DNA from: Acinetobacter calcoaceticus
GTDB taxonomy: Bacteria; Pseudomonadota; Gammaproteobacteria; Pseudomonadales; Moraxellaceae
Reading direction: 5' to 3'
Assembly (NCBI RefSeq): GCF_016508255.1
Contig: NZ_JADVKT010000004.1
Location: forward strand, 291,008-355,007
DNA: 64,000 nucleotides
A program made the position numbers and the translations under genes. This document shows positions 28,104-37,010 of the stretch, piece by piece. Numbering within the stretch: position 1 is the stretch's first letter; the number at the start of each line of letters is the position of its first letter. Below the pieces are notes generated by a model. The model made no database searches. It was not told the DNA's origin and saw only the letters and a program-made list of their open reading frames with translations.

Positions 28104-28168
28104 AAAAACTTACGATAAAAGTGTTACTTTATTATACGCTGTAATTAAAACTGCTCATAAAGACCTGC

Positions 28169-28627
28169 TCAACGCACCCAACGTACGACATAATCTTCAA
28201 GATCATCTTCATGAACATTAACTTCAGAAATACAGCGTCCTGCAACCGACTTTTTCGCATTAACCACGCTTTGTCTAGAACCCGTATTTAAATAATGCCA
28301 AGAAGGTAAATTTTTCCCTTCATTCAAACGCTTATAAGCACAGCTTGATGGCAACCAGTGAATTGTTTTTAAAGACTCAACCGTTAACTGTAAGCAATCA
28401 GGCACTTGTTGCTGGCGATTAGAATAATCCGAACAACGTCCTGTACTGCAATCGAGTAGCTTGCAAGCCACTTTGGTATACGCGACTTCATGTGTATCTT
28501 CATCTTCTAGCTTTACTAGACAGCACAAACCGCATCCATCACACAAAGCTTCCCACTCAGCCTGAGTCAGTTGCTCAAGCGTGTAATTTTTCCAAAATAA
28601 TGGACGAAGTGAGGTCTCGGTAGACAT
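28169..28627 (-). CDS. YcgN family cysteine-cluster protein (UPF0260)
   Basis: A 152-residue cytoplasmic protein with the N-terminal cysteine cluster CDGCGLCCLVKLED and a second set CKLLDCSTGRCSDY, plus SSCAYKRL. The pattern matches the Zn/Fe-S cysteine-cluster family of E. coli YcgN. The molecular function is unknown. It is the first gene upstream of the rarA leader on the same strand. Confidence 0.86.
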   Translation of the reverse strand: MSTETSLRPLFWKNYTLEQLTQAEWEALCDGCGLCCLVKLEDEDTHEVAYTKVACKLLDCSTGRCSDYSNRQQQVPDCLQLTVESLKTIHWLPSSCAYKRLNEGKNLPSWHYLNTGSRQSVVNAKKSVAGRCISEVNVHEDDLEDYVVRWVR

Positions 28628-28822
28628 AAGTTTTCAACGGCTGCATAGATGAAACAATATATAAGTATAACATTGAAGTATGTTGTCTCTAAAAAACAAG
28701 ATACATTTTTAGAATCACAAAATGAGTGTTTAATATACATTTCAACCACATAAACGACACATTCGGTTCAAAAAACACGCTATATAGTTAAATGACAATG
28801 AAAAAATAAGGAGAACAGCATT

Positions 28823-28981
28823 ATGTTCCGTTGGGCAATAATTTTTGCAGTGATTGCGCTCATTGCCAGTCTATTAGGGTTTGGTGGTGTTGCAGGGTTA
28901 TCTAAAGACTTTGCCGTGATTCTATTAGTTGTGGCTGTAATTCTAGCGGTTATTGGTTTTATTTCGCGAGGCAGGACTTAA
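28823..28981 (+). CDS. DUF1328 membrane microprotein (YtjA-like)
   Basis: A 52-residue protein with two transmembrane segments (about 4-26 and 30-48) separated by the [12 protein letters not shown] turn and ending with basic residues. The sequence [20 protein letters not shown] is typical of DUF1328/YtjA, whose members are often induced by envelope or general stress. AAGGAG lies upstream of ATG 28823, and a strong terminator follows. It is too short for usual ORF cutoffs. Confidence 0.88.
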   Translation: MFRWAIIFAVIALIASLLGFGGVAGLSKDFAVILLVVAVILAVIGFISRGRT

Positions 28982-29002
28982 TTTAATCATCACGACCATA
29001 TA

Positions 29003-29034
29003 AAAAAAGAAGGAACTTGTTTCCTTCTTTTTTG
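29003..29034 (+). terminator. Terminator after the DUF1328 gene
   Basis: AAAAAGAAGGAA pairs with TTCCTTCTTTTTT (29021-29033) around a 6-nt loop, ending in a T-run. It lies about 22 nt past the stop. Confidence 0.85.
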
Positions 29035-29157
29035 TTGTAGGAACCTTTCTCTCTTTTTCTTTTGATGTAGATTCTTACATAGTTATTTATATTACTTTTA
29101 TCTTTTTATGCTTTAATCAAACGTGTTTAAATCTCTTTAAATTTCAGGATTAAGGTT

Positions 29158-29895
29158 ATGACTATAGCAATTAAAACCCGTGAAATTCAATATACTGCAC
29201 CAGATGGCAGCCATCTCATTGGTTACTTTGCGGCTCCAGATAGTGAAACACCTGTTGCGGGTGTGATTGTTGGTCCTGAGTGGTGGGGTCGTAATGAATA
29301 TACTGAGCAACGTGCACGTGAGCTTGCGGAACATGGTTATGCGGCACTTGCAATTGATATGTATGGCGATAAAAAAGTCACCTCTACTGCAGCTCAAGCC
29401 TATGAATGGATGATGCAGACATTTGAGAATTTAGACACCGTTACCGATCGTGCGAATGCTGGACTTCAAACTTTAGCTGCCCAGCCAGAAGTGAACAGTG
29501 AGAAACTTGCTGCAATTGGCTTTTGCTATGGCGGTAAAGTCGTGTTGGACCTTGCTCGCTCAGGTGCCCCTCTTAAAGCAACTGTAACATTCCATGGCAC
29601 ATTAACACCTAAAGCACCTGCTCAAAAAGGCAACATTCAAGGTGAAGTTTTAGTACTACATGGTGAATTAGACAGTATGGTCACCTTAGAAGATGTTGCT
29701 AATTTTGAAAAAGAGATGCAAGCTGCTGATGTGAAATATGAGGTAGTGGTTTTAAAGGATGCTAAACATGGCTTTAGTAACCCGCTTGCAGATGAAAAAG
29801 CTAAAGCAAACGGTGTAGACCTTGGCTATAATAGCGAAGCGGAAAAACAAGGTCTTGCAAAAATGTACGCTTTGTTAGAACGTACTTTAAAATAA
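29158..29895 (+). CDS. Dienelactone hydrolase family protein
   Basis: A 245-residue alpha/beta-hydrolase of the DLH family. The cysteine nucleophile is in GFCYGGKV, with the acid in the HGELDSMV block and the histidine in KHGFSNP, giving a Cys-Asp-His triad. Most such chromosomal copies are general carboxylesterases and not ring-cleavage enzymes. No aromatic ortho-cleavage genes lie nearby, so the substrate is unknown. GGATTAAGG precedes the ATG. Confidence 0.88.
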   Translation: MTIAIKTREIQYTAPDGSHLIGYFAAPDSETPVAGVIVGPEWWGRNEYTEQRARELAEHGYAALAIDMYGDKKVTSTAAQAYEWMMQTFENLDTVTDRANAGLQTLAAQPEVNSEKLAAIGFCYGGKVVLDLARSGAPLKATVTFHGTLTPKAPAQKGNIQGEVLVLHGELDSMVTLEDVANFEKEMQAADVKYEVVVLKDAKHGFSNPLADEKAKANGVDLGYNSEAEKQGLAKMYALLERTLK

Positions 29896-30079
29896 AAGAA
29901 GCAAATTTGGAGCAAATCTTTTTTTAGCATTTGCTCCCTTAAATGTTTATGACTTTGCAATATTTTTACTGTATTTTTTAAACCATACTTCAATAAATAT
30001 ACTCCCGTTGAGCTAGAGCAAAGCCTAGTCTTATTTCCCGCACTCGGGGTTTAATGGAATAACATGAGAGGATACAACA

Positions 30080-30442
30080 ATGACTGACAAGAAATGTCCG
30101 TATTGCAATTTTGATGAATATGACATCATTGATAAGAATGAATTTGCTGTAATTTTACCTGATTCTAATCCGCTGTCTAAAGGCCATTGTGTAGTAACAC
30201 CATTACGTCATATCAGCTCGTTTTTTGATATCACGTCTAAAGAGCACCAAGGCTTGCTCACACTTCTTGAAATTGCACGCCACGAAACACAGCTTCGACA
30301 TCAACCAGCTGGTTTCCACATCGGCTTTAATGATGGTGAAGTATTCGGACAAACTTCCGACCATTTCCATATTCATGTCATTCCTTACTACAAAAACCAA
30401 CCCTTGGCGCTAGACCAACGTTGGGGTGTAAAAAAGGATTAA
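30080..30442 (+). CDS. HIT family protein
   Basis: A 120-residue histidine-triad nucleotide-binding protein with the motif DHFHIHVIPYY (HxHxH) near residues 99-109. Family members hydrolyse dinucleoside polyphosphates or nucleotide adducts; the short length suits a bacterial Hit/Fhit-type diadenosine hydrolase. GAGAGG lies upstream of the start. The N-terminal CPYCNF may bind metal. Confidence 0.85.
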   Translation: MTDKKCPYCNFDEYDIIDKNEFAVILPDSNPLSKGHCVVTPLRHISSFFDITSKEHQGLLTLLEIARHETQLRHQPAGFHIGFNDGEVFGQTSDHFHIHVIPYYKNQPLALDQRWGVKKD

Positions 30443-30457
30443 TCCTTTTTATGATTG

Positions 30458-30496
30458 AAACAGAGATTACTATTTTTACGGCAATCTCTGTTTTAA
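30458..30496 (+). terminator. Terminator-like hairpin after the HIT gene
   Basis: AAACAGAGATT (30458-30468) pairs with AATCTCTGTTT (30483-30493), 11 bp with a 14-nt loop, followed by only a short T stretch. Confidence 0.55.
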
Positions 30497-30582
30497 GCTG
30501 CTCTTATTCTTTGCCTGCTTTAAACAAAATTCCCCCAAATTTCAGCTATAATTTACTCCTTACTTTTCTTCTTTAGCTGTTC

Positions 30583-31617
30583 ATGCCTGACTTTTCTTTT
30601 TCTGATGCCCTTTTGAACTGGTTCGATCAACATGGTCGTCATGATTTGCCTTGGCAAGTCGCAGATGATCCGTACAAAGTCTGGGTTTCCGAAATTATGC
30701 TACAACAGACTCAGGTGAAAACGGTTCTGCAATATTTTGACCGCTTTATGGAGCGCTTTCCAACAGTAGAGGCACTAGGTCATGCAACTTGGGATGAAGT
30801 AGCGCCTTACTGGGCAGGGCTTGGCTATTACGCCCGTGCACGCAATTTACATAAAGCAGCGGGTCTTGTAACCCAGCAAGGTAAGTTTCCTGAAACGCTA
30901 GAAGAATGGATTGCATTACCCGGCATTGGTCCCTCTACAGCAGGCGCGCTGATGTCTTTGGGTTTACGTCAGTATGGCGTCATTATGGATGGCAACGTGA
31001 AACGCGTCTTGGCACGTTTTTTTGCCATTGAAGATGATTTAAGCAAGCCTCAGCACGAACGTGAAATGTGGAAACTCGCTGAAGAGCTTTGCCCAACTCA
31101 GCGCAATCATGACTATACTCAAGCAATCATGGATCTAGGCGCAACTATCTGTACGCCTAAAAAGCCTCTTTGTTTATATTGCCCAATGCAAGCCCATTGT
31201 CAGGCTTATCAGCAAGGCCTCGAACAAGAATTACCATTTAAGAAACCTAAAAAAACACCCCCTGTTAGAACAGCAGATGTTCTTATTATCCAGTGCGAAG
31301 ATGAATGGTTCTGGCAACAACGACAAGCTCATGGTCTATGGGGTGGCTTATTCTGTTTACCTATTTTAGAAAATGAACATGAACGACTGAGCTTAAGCCA
31401 GCAATTTAAACTGCAACCTCAACCACAGGCCTTTCAGATTAGTCATAGTTTCACCCATTTTACATGGCTACTTAATGCTCACACGTTCCACGTGGAACCT
31501 GATCAAAAAGAACATCTGGCAATTGAGCTACAAGGCCAATGGCTTAGTCCGGAACAAGCTATTGCCAAAGGGGTTCCAACAGCAATGAAAAAATTGATCT
31601 CGGCAAGTCGTTCATGA
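30583..31617 (+). CDS. mutY: A/G-specific adenine glycosylase MutY
   Basis: Removes adenine mispaired with 8-oxoguanine. The 344-residue protein has the catalytic E37 (SEIMLQQTQV), a helix-hairpin-helix LPGIGPSTAGA near 112-122, catalytic D136 (MDGNVKR), the [4Fe-4S] loop C190-x6-C197-x2-C200-x5-C206, and a C-terminal NUDIX-like domain that recognises 8-oxoG. No strong ribosome site was seen at the ATG. Confidence 0.95.
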   Translation: MPDFSFSDALLNWFDQHGRHDLPWQVADDPYKVWVSEIMLQQTQVKTVLQYFDRFMERFPTVEALGHATWDEVAPYWAGLGYYARARNLHKAAGLVTQQGKFPETLEEWIALPGIGPSTAGALMSLGLRQYGVIMDGNVKRVLARFFAIEDDLSKPQHEREMWKLAEELCPTQRNHDYTQAIMDLGATICTPKKPLCLYCPMQAHCQAYQQGLEQELPFKKPKKTPPVRTADVLIIQCEDEWFWQQRQAHGLWGGLFCLPILENEHERLSLSQQFKLQPQPQAFQISHSFTHFTWLLNAHTFHVEPDQKEHLAIELQGQWLSPEQAIAKGVPTAMKKLISASRS

Positions 31618-31664
31618 CATAGTGGGCAAAATAATTTTGATATGAATGTGACAGGGAGTACTTT

Positions 31665-32201
31665 GTGCGACGTTTTGTTTCTCATTTCTCACTTGGTTTT
31701 TTAATAATTCTATTGGCTGCCTGTGCCAGTGCACCTAAAAAACCAGCGCCCCTTTCACCTACTCAGGTCAGCAAGCTTAAAAGTATGCAGCTTGCAAATC
31801 GGCTGCCTGTACCGGTCAAAGGTGTCGATCGAAATGAATTAAAAGATACATGGGGAGCTGCACGCAGTCAGGGCCGTAGTCATGAAGGAATTGACATATT
31901 GGCTCCACGTGGAACCAAAGTGTACAGTACAACTGAAGGACTCGTTGCAGATCTTCGCAATAATAACTTAGGTGGCAAAGTCATCTGGATTTTAGGGCCG
32001 GCGGGAACATGGCATTATTATGCTCATCTTGATGGTCACAAACGTGGCCTGAATGTAGGTGACTACATTAAAAAAGGTGATCTCATTGGCTATGTCGGCA
32101 ATACAGGCAATGCACGTTATACTTCACCTCATCTTCATTATGGTCTTTACCTAGATGGTAAAGGACGTGGTGCTGTTAACCCTTATTCATATTTACGCTA
32201 G
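31665..32201 (+). CDS. M23 (LytM-type) peptidase lipoprotein
   Basis: A 178-residue lipoprotein starting at GTG 31665, preceded by AGGGAG. The lipobox LAAC puts the lipidated cysteine at residue 20. The M23 domain keeps the Zn-site motifs: HEGIDI (H and D ligands) and SPHLHYGL (HxH). It could therefore be an active murein endopeptidase, unlike EnvC/NlpD-type activators that lack these residues. It acts in the periplasm on cross-links or as a regulator of amidases. The 81-residue unknown gene follows after 9 nt. Confidence 0.88.
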   Translation: MRRFVSHFSLGFLIILLAACASAPKKPAPLSPTQVSKLKSMQLANRLPVPVKGVDRNELKDTWGAARSQGRSHEGIDILAPRGTKVYSTTEGLVADLRNNNLGGKVIWILGPAGTWHYYAHLDGHKRGLNVGDYIKKGDLIGYVGNTGNARYTSPHLHYGLYLDGKGRGAVNPYSYLR

Positions 32202-32210
32202 GAACACTTT

Positions 32211-32456
32211 ATGTCGGAAGCGCTGATCAATCGCTTAGTAGAGTTTGCCGAGTCAGGCAATCAGCAAAAGATCATTTTAAATGGCAATACCTATCAAGGC
32301 TGGATCATGGAAATCAGTGATGATGCCCTGCTAATCAGTACCGGTTTTTCAGATAAAGTAGGTAAAGACTTTTGGCTAAAGTTTGAAGACTTAACTCAAG
32401 CTGAACTGTATTATTGGGATACGCGACCAAATGACTGGGTCCTGTTTAAACTTTAA
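32211..32456 (+). CDS. Conserved hypothetical protein (81 aa)
   Basis: A small, acidic, soluble protein, mostly beta by inspection (KIILNGNTYQGWIMEISDDALLIST), which recalls an SH3/Sm-like barrel with a turn-rich C-terminal half rich in Trp and Tyr. I do not recognise the family. It starts 9 nt after the M23 lipoprotein and ends 30 nt before tag, so it is probably cotranscribed with both. Confidence 0.7.
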   Translation: MSEALINRLVEFAESGNQQKIILNGNTYQGWIMEISDDALLISTGFSDKVGKDFWLKFEDLTQAELYYWDTRPNDWVLFKL

Positions 32457-32486
32457 AATTCTAAGATAAATATAAGGAGCATCATC

Positions 32487-33047
32487 ATGAAAACTCAACG
32501 CTGCGGATGGTGTTCCAACGACCCTCTCTATATTGCCTACCATGATCAAGAATGGGGCAAACCAGAACACGACGAAGCTCGACTATTTGAAATGCTTTGT
32601 CTTGAAGGTCAGCAAGCGGGCTTATCTTGGATTACCGTACTGAAAAAAAGAGAAAGCTACCGAGAGCATTTCTTTAATCACCCCATTTCTGATATTGCTT
32701 CATTTACAGATGATTTTTTAGAACTAAAATTATCCCATGCTGGCTTAATTCGTCACTTAGGCAAACTTAAAGCCATTCGTGATAATGCAATTGCTTGGCT
32801 AGCACTTAAAGCTCAAGTCGGCGATGTACCTACATGGCTTTGGCAGTTTGTAGAAGCAGCGCCACAACAAAATGATGTTGCAGATTATCGTCAAGCACCT
32901 GCACAAACTGAAGTGAGCACAAAACTTTCTAAAACCCTTAAAAAGAATGGCTTCAAATTTGTTGGCCCAACCACCTGTTATGCGTTTATGCAAGCAGTGG
33001 GCATGGTCAACGACCATGAAAATGATTGTCAATTTAAAGCTTCATAA
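32487..33047 (+). CDS. tag: DNA-3-methyladenine glycosylase I
   Basis: Excises 3-methyladenine from alkylated DNA. The 186-residue protein (E. coli Tag is 187) keeps the Zn-snap ligands: C6 in RCGWC, H19 in YHDQEWG, H177 and C181 in NDHENDC. The catalytic-pocket block QAGLSWITVLKKRESYREHF is intact. An AAGGAG ribosome site precedes the ATG. Confidence 0.94.
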   Translation: MKTQRCGWCSNDPLYIAYHDQEWGKPEHDEARLFEMLCLEGQQAGLSWITVLKKRESYREHFFNHPISDIASFTDDFLELKLSHAGLIRHLGKLKAIRDNAIAWLALKAQVGDVPTWLWQFVEAAPQQNDVADYRQAPAQTEVSTKLSKTLKKNGFKFVGPTTCYAFMQAVGMVNDHENDCQFKAS

Positions 33048-33084
33048 CCCACCAGAACGGTTCAAATCCGCTTAAGGAGTTCCG

Positions 33085-34113
33085 ATGAGCAATAATACGA
33101 TTCAGGCTTATGCTGCAATGCAGGCAGGTGAAAAACTGGTTCCCTACCAATTTGATGCAGGTGAATTACAGCCGCATCAGGTTGAGGTAAAAGTTGAATA
33201 CTGTGGTTTATGTCATTCTGATATTTCTGTGTTGAACAACGAATGGCGCTCAACCGTCTACCCTGTAGTAGCAGGCCATGAAATTATTGGACGAATTGTT
33301 GCTTTGGGTTCAGAAGCCAAAGGTCTAAAAATCGGGCAACGTGTCGGCATTGGCTGGACTGCTGAAAGTTGCCAAGCCTGTGATGAATGTATTGGTGGTC
33401 AGCAAGTACTTTGTACGGGTGAAAATATTGCAACAATCGTGGGGCATGCAGGTGGCTTTGCCGATAAAGTCCGCGCAGGCTGGCAGTGGGCTATTCCCCT
33501 TCCCGAAGATTTAGACCCAGAAAGTGCTGGTCCTTTACTTTGTGGCGGAATTACCGTTTTTGACCCACTACTCAAACACAAAATTCAAGCAACACATCAT
33601 GTCGGTGTGATTGGCATTGGTGGCTTAGGTCATATAGCCATTAAGCTACTCAAAGCTTGGGGCTGCGAGATCACTGCATTTAGTTCCAACCCTGATAAAA
33701 CAGAGGAACTTAAAGCAATGGGAGCAGATCATGTCGTGAATAGCCGCGATACAGACGCGGTAACAGCACAAAAAGGGAAATTTGATTTATTGCTCAGCAC
33801 CGTAAACGTGACCCTAAACTGGCGTGCTTTCATTTCTACGTTGGCACCAAATGGTTCTTTGCACTTCTTGGGGCTTACTCTTGAACCTGTTCCTGTTTCT
33901 GTGGGCTCACTTATTAGTGGTGCTAAATCAGTGACAGGCTCACCTACGGGTTCACCAGCTGCACTACGTCAACTTTTAAAGTTTGCTGCACGTAAAAAAA
34001 TTGCGCCTCAAATTGAGCTATTTCCAATGTCAGAGCTTAATGAAGCAATTGAACGTTTACACTCAGGTCAGACACGCTACCGTATTGTGCTTAAAGCAGA
34101 CTTCGCAGAATAA
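33085..34113 (+). CDS. Zinc-dependent alcohol dehydrogenase (YahK/cinnamyl-ADH-like)
   Basis: A 342-residue medium-chain dehydrogenase. Catalytic Zn ligands lie in YCGLCHSD and GHEIIG, structural Zn cysteines in [15 protein letters not shown], and the Rossmann fingerprint in [11 protein letters not shown]. Residue order and length fit the NADP-dependent broad-specificity aldehyde reductases of the YahK/Ahr type. The physiological substrate is unknown. AAGGAG precedes the ATG. Confidence 0.88.
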   Translation: MSNNTIQAYAAMQAGEKLVPYQFDAGELQPHQVEVKVEYCGLCHSDISVLNNEWRSTVYPVVAGHEIIGRIVALGSEAKGLKIGQRVGIGWTAESCQACDECIGGQQVLCTGENIATIVGHAGGFADKVRAGWQWAIPLPEDLDPESAGPLLCGGITVFDPLLKHKIQATHHVGVIGIGGLGHIAIKLLKAWGCEITAFSSNPDKTEELKAMGADHVVNSRDTDAVTAQKGKFDLLLSTVNVTLNWRAFISTLAPNGSLHFLGLTLEPVPVSVGSLISGAKSVTGSPTGSPAALRQLLKFAARKKIAPQIELFPMSELNEAIERLHSGQTRYRIVLKADFAE

Positions 34114-34114
34114 A

Positions 34115-35539
34115 CTAACTTACTGTTTTCATCTGTTGTCGTGACCAGTCCGCTAAGTTACTAATTGCTTGGCGGACATCTGCTGTTAATTCATGACCCG
34201 CGTTTAAACGAATAAATTGCCTATAGCGTTCGTCTTCACCAAAAACATGGCCTGGCACTACGGTAATTCCTTGAGCTTTCGCAGTGTAATATAGCGCTAA
34301 GCTATCTACGCTTTTAGGTAGCTGTATCCATAGTGCATAGCCACCCTCAGGCTGGCTCAATGCGATTGAAATGCCTTCAAAGGCTTTTAAAATACAGCTA
34401 CGATATTGTTCGACCTGTCGCATTAAATTTGGTCGTAGCTGCTCTAAATGCTCTCGATAACCACGGCTATAAATAAAATCAGCTAGGCCTAATTGTAGCG
34501 GTGTATTTACGCCAATATTACTTGCCAGTAGCTCAAGCCTTAAATGCTGTAACTTTGAGCTTAAACAAAACCACCCTACCCGATACGCGCTCGATAGCGA
34601 CTTAGAAACTGATCCACACCAAATGACATAGCCTTCACGGTCCCAATAGCGAATCGGTAGCGGACGTTCATTACTGTAACCACATTCACCAAAAATATCG
34701 TCTTCAATAATAAAGCACTGATACTTTGCAGCTAATTCAGCAATTTTTTGTTTTTCTGCATTACTTAAACAATATCCTAAAGGATTTTGATAGTTGGCTG
34801 TCATCAGGCAAACCTTTGCCAAACCCTGCTGCATCAATGACTCTAAGCGCTCAAGATCGATGCCACGATGATGCGCTGGAATTTCAATAATCTGCCGTTT
34901 TAAGCTCGCTAAAAGCTGTAGCTGCCCATTAAAAGTAGGCGTCGGAATCAAAATACTATCGCCTACTTCTGTTAGGTGCTGAATGACTAAAGACAAAGCA
35001 GGGATACAACCATTGGTAATAAAAATATCTTCCGTTGCAATGAAGATTCCGTCTTCGCGCCAATGATCAGAAAGTGCTTTTCTTAATTGCTCATGTCCTT
35101 GTTTATTACAATAAAGAAAATCTTGTGGCTGACAATTTTTTAAAGCGCGTTGAATAGAACGACGTAAACCCTCTATCGGAATAAAATGAGGCGTTAATTG
35201 AATCGAACCCAAGGGTACCAGATGGCTCTGTAATGCAGCTTCTTGAATTTGGTTATGCAACTCTAGATTTGAGACTTGCCGAGGTAAAGACAAAAAATCT
35301 GGGCTATCAGGAATAGGGCTAGATTGGGTGCGAGCAACCACGAAGTAACCTGACTTAGGCTTTACATAAATCAGGCCTCTCGCCTCAAGCAATTCATAGC
35401 AACTTTTTGCCGTGCTTAAGCTAATACTGTGCTGAAGAGCGAAATCTCGTAACGAAATGAGCTTTTGATGAGGTTTAAGCTCATCTTGATAAATTCGATG
35501 TGCCAATTGATTGGCAAGAACCTGATATTGAAAAGTCAT
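34115..35539 (-). CDS. MocR-type PLP-dependent regulator (GntR HTH plus aminotransferase domain)
   Basis: An N-terminal GntR winged helix (about residues 1-70, SLRDFALQHSISLSTAKSCYELLEARGLI) is fused to a class I aminotransferase fold. The PLP lysine appears in WCGSVSKSLSSAYRVGW. MocR proteins sense PLP-amino acid adducts. The frame opens at a GTG (35590), but ATG 35539 gives the usual GntR length (474 residues), so I start there; the ribosome site is weak. It converges on the alcohol dehydrogenase gene with a 1-nt gap. Its targets cannot be told. Confidence 0.85.
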   Translation of the reverse strand: MTFQYQVLANQLAHRIYQDELKPHQKLISLRDFALQHSISLSTAKSCYELLEARGLIYVKPKSGYFVVARTQSSPIPDSPDFLSLPRQVSNLELHNQIQEAALQSHLVPLGSIQLTPHFIPIEGLRRSIQRALKNCQPQDFLYCNKQGHEQLRKALSDHWREDGIFIATEDIFITNGCIPALSLVIQHLTEVGDSILIPTPTFNGQLQLLASLKRQIIEIPAHHRGIDLERLESLMQQGLAKVCLMTANYQNPLGYCLSNAEKQKIAELAAKYQCFIIEDDIFGECGYSNERPLPIRYWDREGYVIWCGSVSKSLSSAYRVGWFCLSSKLQHLRLELLASNIGVNTPLQLGLADFIYSRGYREHLEQLRPNLMRQVEQYRSCILKAFEGISIALSQPEGGYALWIQLPKSVDSLALYYTAKAQGITVVPGHVFGEDERYRQFIRLNAGHELTADVRQAISNLADWSRQQMKTVS

Positions 35540-35629
35540 TCTGTGCTGCTTTTTTAAAAATTTCTGTATCTGTACTGGTTTATAGAACACCTTTACGCTA
35601 TAGAAATCAACTCAAAGAGTAGCAAAGCC

Positions 35630-36004
35630 ATGAAATTAAAAGCTATATTCTTATTAACTATTGTACTAGCAGGCTGCCAACCGCAACCAAAAAATGAACA
35701 GCACAGACATATAGTTTGCCAAAGTCTGATTGAAGGTTATTTAAAAATGACCAATCAACAAGACTATAAATTAGAGCAGCGCACTGATGATGAGGCCAAT
35801 ACGATTTCTCATTATCAATATAAGCGTAATAGCTCAAATGAAGTTGTGATGGTGAATTCGGTTTATTCCAAATTGTATTTTAGTTGCCGCGAACAGCAAA
35901 AGAGTTATTTTCTAGCTCAACACTCATCAGAAGGACAAATTACTCCAATTTTAGAAGTTCATTTTCCAACTGATGGTTATGCTACTTTTAGAGAGCGCTT
36001 TTAA
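35630..36004 (+). CDS. Hypothetical lipoprotein (124 aa)
   Basis: A type II signal peptide with lipobox LAGC (lipidated C16 in TIVLAGCQPQPKN) is followed by about 108 residues with two more cysteines (HIVCQ and FSCRE) that could form a disulphide. No known domain was recognised. It is divergent from the MocR gene, and its last 17 nt overlap the end of the convergent LysR gene. Confidence 0.68.
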   Translation: MKLKAIFLLTIVLAGCQPQPKNEQHRHIVCQSLIEGYLKMTNQQDYKLEQRTDDEANTISHYQYKRNSSNEVVMVNSVYSKLYFSCREQQKSYFLAQHSSEGQITPILEVHFPTDGYATFRERF

Positions 36005-36890
36005 AACCATCTTTTAACTGTTCTGCCAAAAATTCAATGAATAAACGGATTCGTTTTGGTAGGTGCTCTTGTTGATAATACACAGCATGGATGCTTTGAT
36101 ATTGATGTTCAATTTGATCTTCAAATAATGCAATCAAGCGCCCTTCTTGAATATCTTTCCAAATTTCAAATTCAGATAGTCGTGCAATACCATGGCCTCT
36201 AATCGTGAGTTGGCGTACAGTCTCGCCACTCGATGCTTTGATTTTGGATTGTGCAAAAAAATATTCATCACCAACTTTAATGGGCCAACTATTAATATAT
36301 GCAGGTCTGGTAAAACCAATCAGATCATGCTGTTCGAGTTGTTCAGGTTGTGTTGGTGTGCCCTTAATCGCTAAATATTCTGGGCTTGCCACAATATATA
36401 AACGACTCTTGCACACCAATTTGGCATGCAGACTCGAATCATTAAGCTCTCCAAACCGAAATGCCACATCGGTTTTATGCTGCAAGAGATCAATCACCTG
36501 ATCATTACTATTTAATTCAATTTCAATATTTGGATAACCTTCACGGAACTTATGCATTAATGGTGCAATCACGTGTAGAACAAACGGCGTTGCCGAATCA
36601 ATGCGAATGAGGCCTGCGGTGCCCTGATCCGACTTTTGTAATTCCTCTTCGGCAGCATTAAGCTCATTTAATATTTTACGAGCTTTGGTGAGGAACTGCT
36701 GCCCTTCTTGGGTGAGTTTCAGCTTACGTGTCGTTCGCTCTAATAAAGTCACATCAAGTTTTGCTTCTAAACGCGTTAACGAGCGGCTTACCCCAGATGG
36801 TGTTTGTTTTAAATGTTCTGCCGCCGCGACAAAGGAGCCTGTATCAACAATTGTGATAAAGGCAACCAGTTCTTCAATTGTTGATTTCAT
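35988..36890 (-). CDS. LysR-family transcriptional regulator
   Basis: A 300-residue LTTR with an N-terminal helix-turn-helix (about 1-60: LVAFITIVDTGSFVAAAEHLKQTPSGVSRSLTRLE) and a periplasmic-binding-like effector domain. It belongs to the CrgA/AaeR-like subgroup common in proteobacteria. It is transcribed away from the aldo-keto reductase/MFS pair, the classical layout for its targets, although this is inference. Confidence 0.88.
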   Translation of the reverse strand: MKSTIEELVAFITIVDTGSFVAAAEHLKQTPSGVSRSLTRLEAKLDVTLLERTTRKLKLTQEGQQFLTKARKILNELNAAEEELQKSDQGTAGLIRIDSATPFVLHVIAPLMHKFREGYPNIEIELNSNDQVIDLLQHKTDVAFRFGELNDSSLHAKLVCKSRLYIVASPEYLAIKGTPTQPEQLEQHDLIGFTRPAYINSWPIKVGDEYFFAQSKIKASSGETVRQLTIRGHGIARLSEFEIWKDIQEGRLIALFEDQIEHQYQSIHAVYYQQEHLPKRIRLFIEFLAEQLKDGFKSAL

Positions 36891-37010
36891 GGCTTATTCT
36901 ATTATTGACTAATCATCAAAGATATTTTGCTTATTCATCTATTTTTTCGCAACAATAAAAAAAGCAAAATGCACCTCAAGTTAAACAATTATTTAAATTC
37001 AGGTGAACCC

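Noticed and set aside
28567..28749. 60-codon minus-strand ORF overlapping the YcgN-type gene start
   Set aside because: Different frame from the well-supported gene and no ribosome site.
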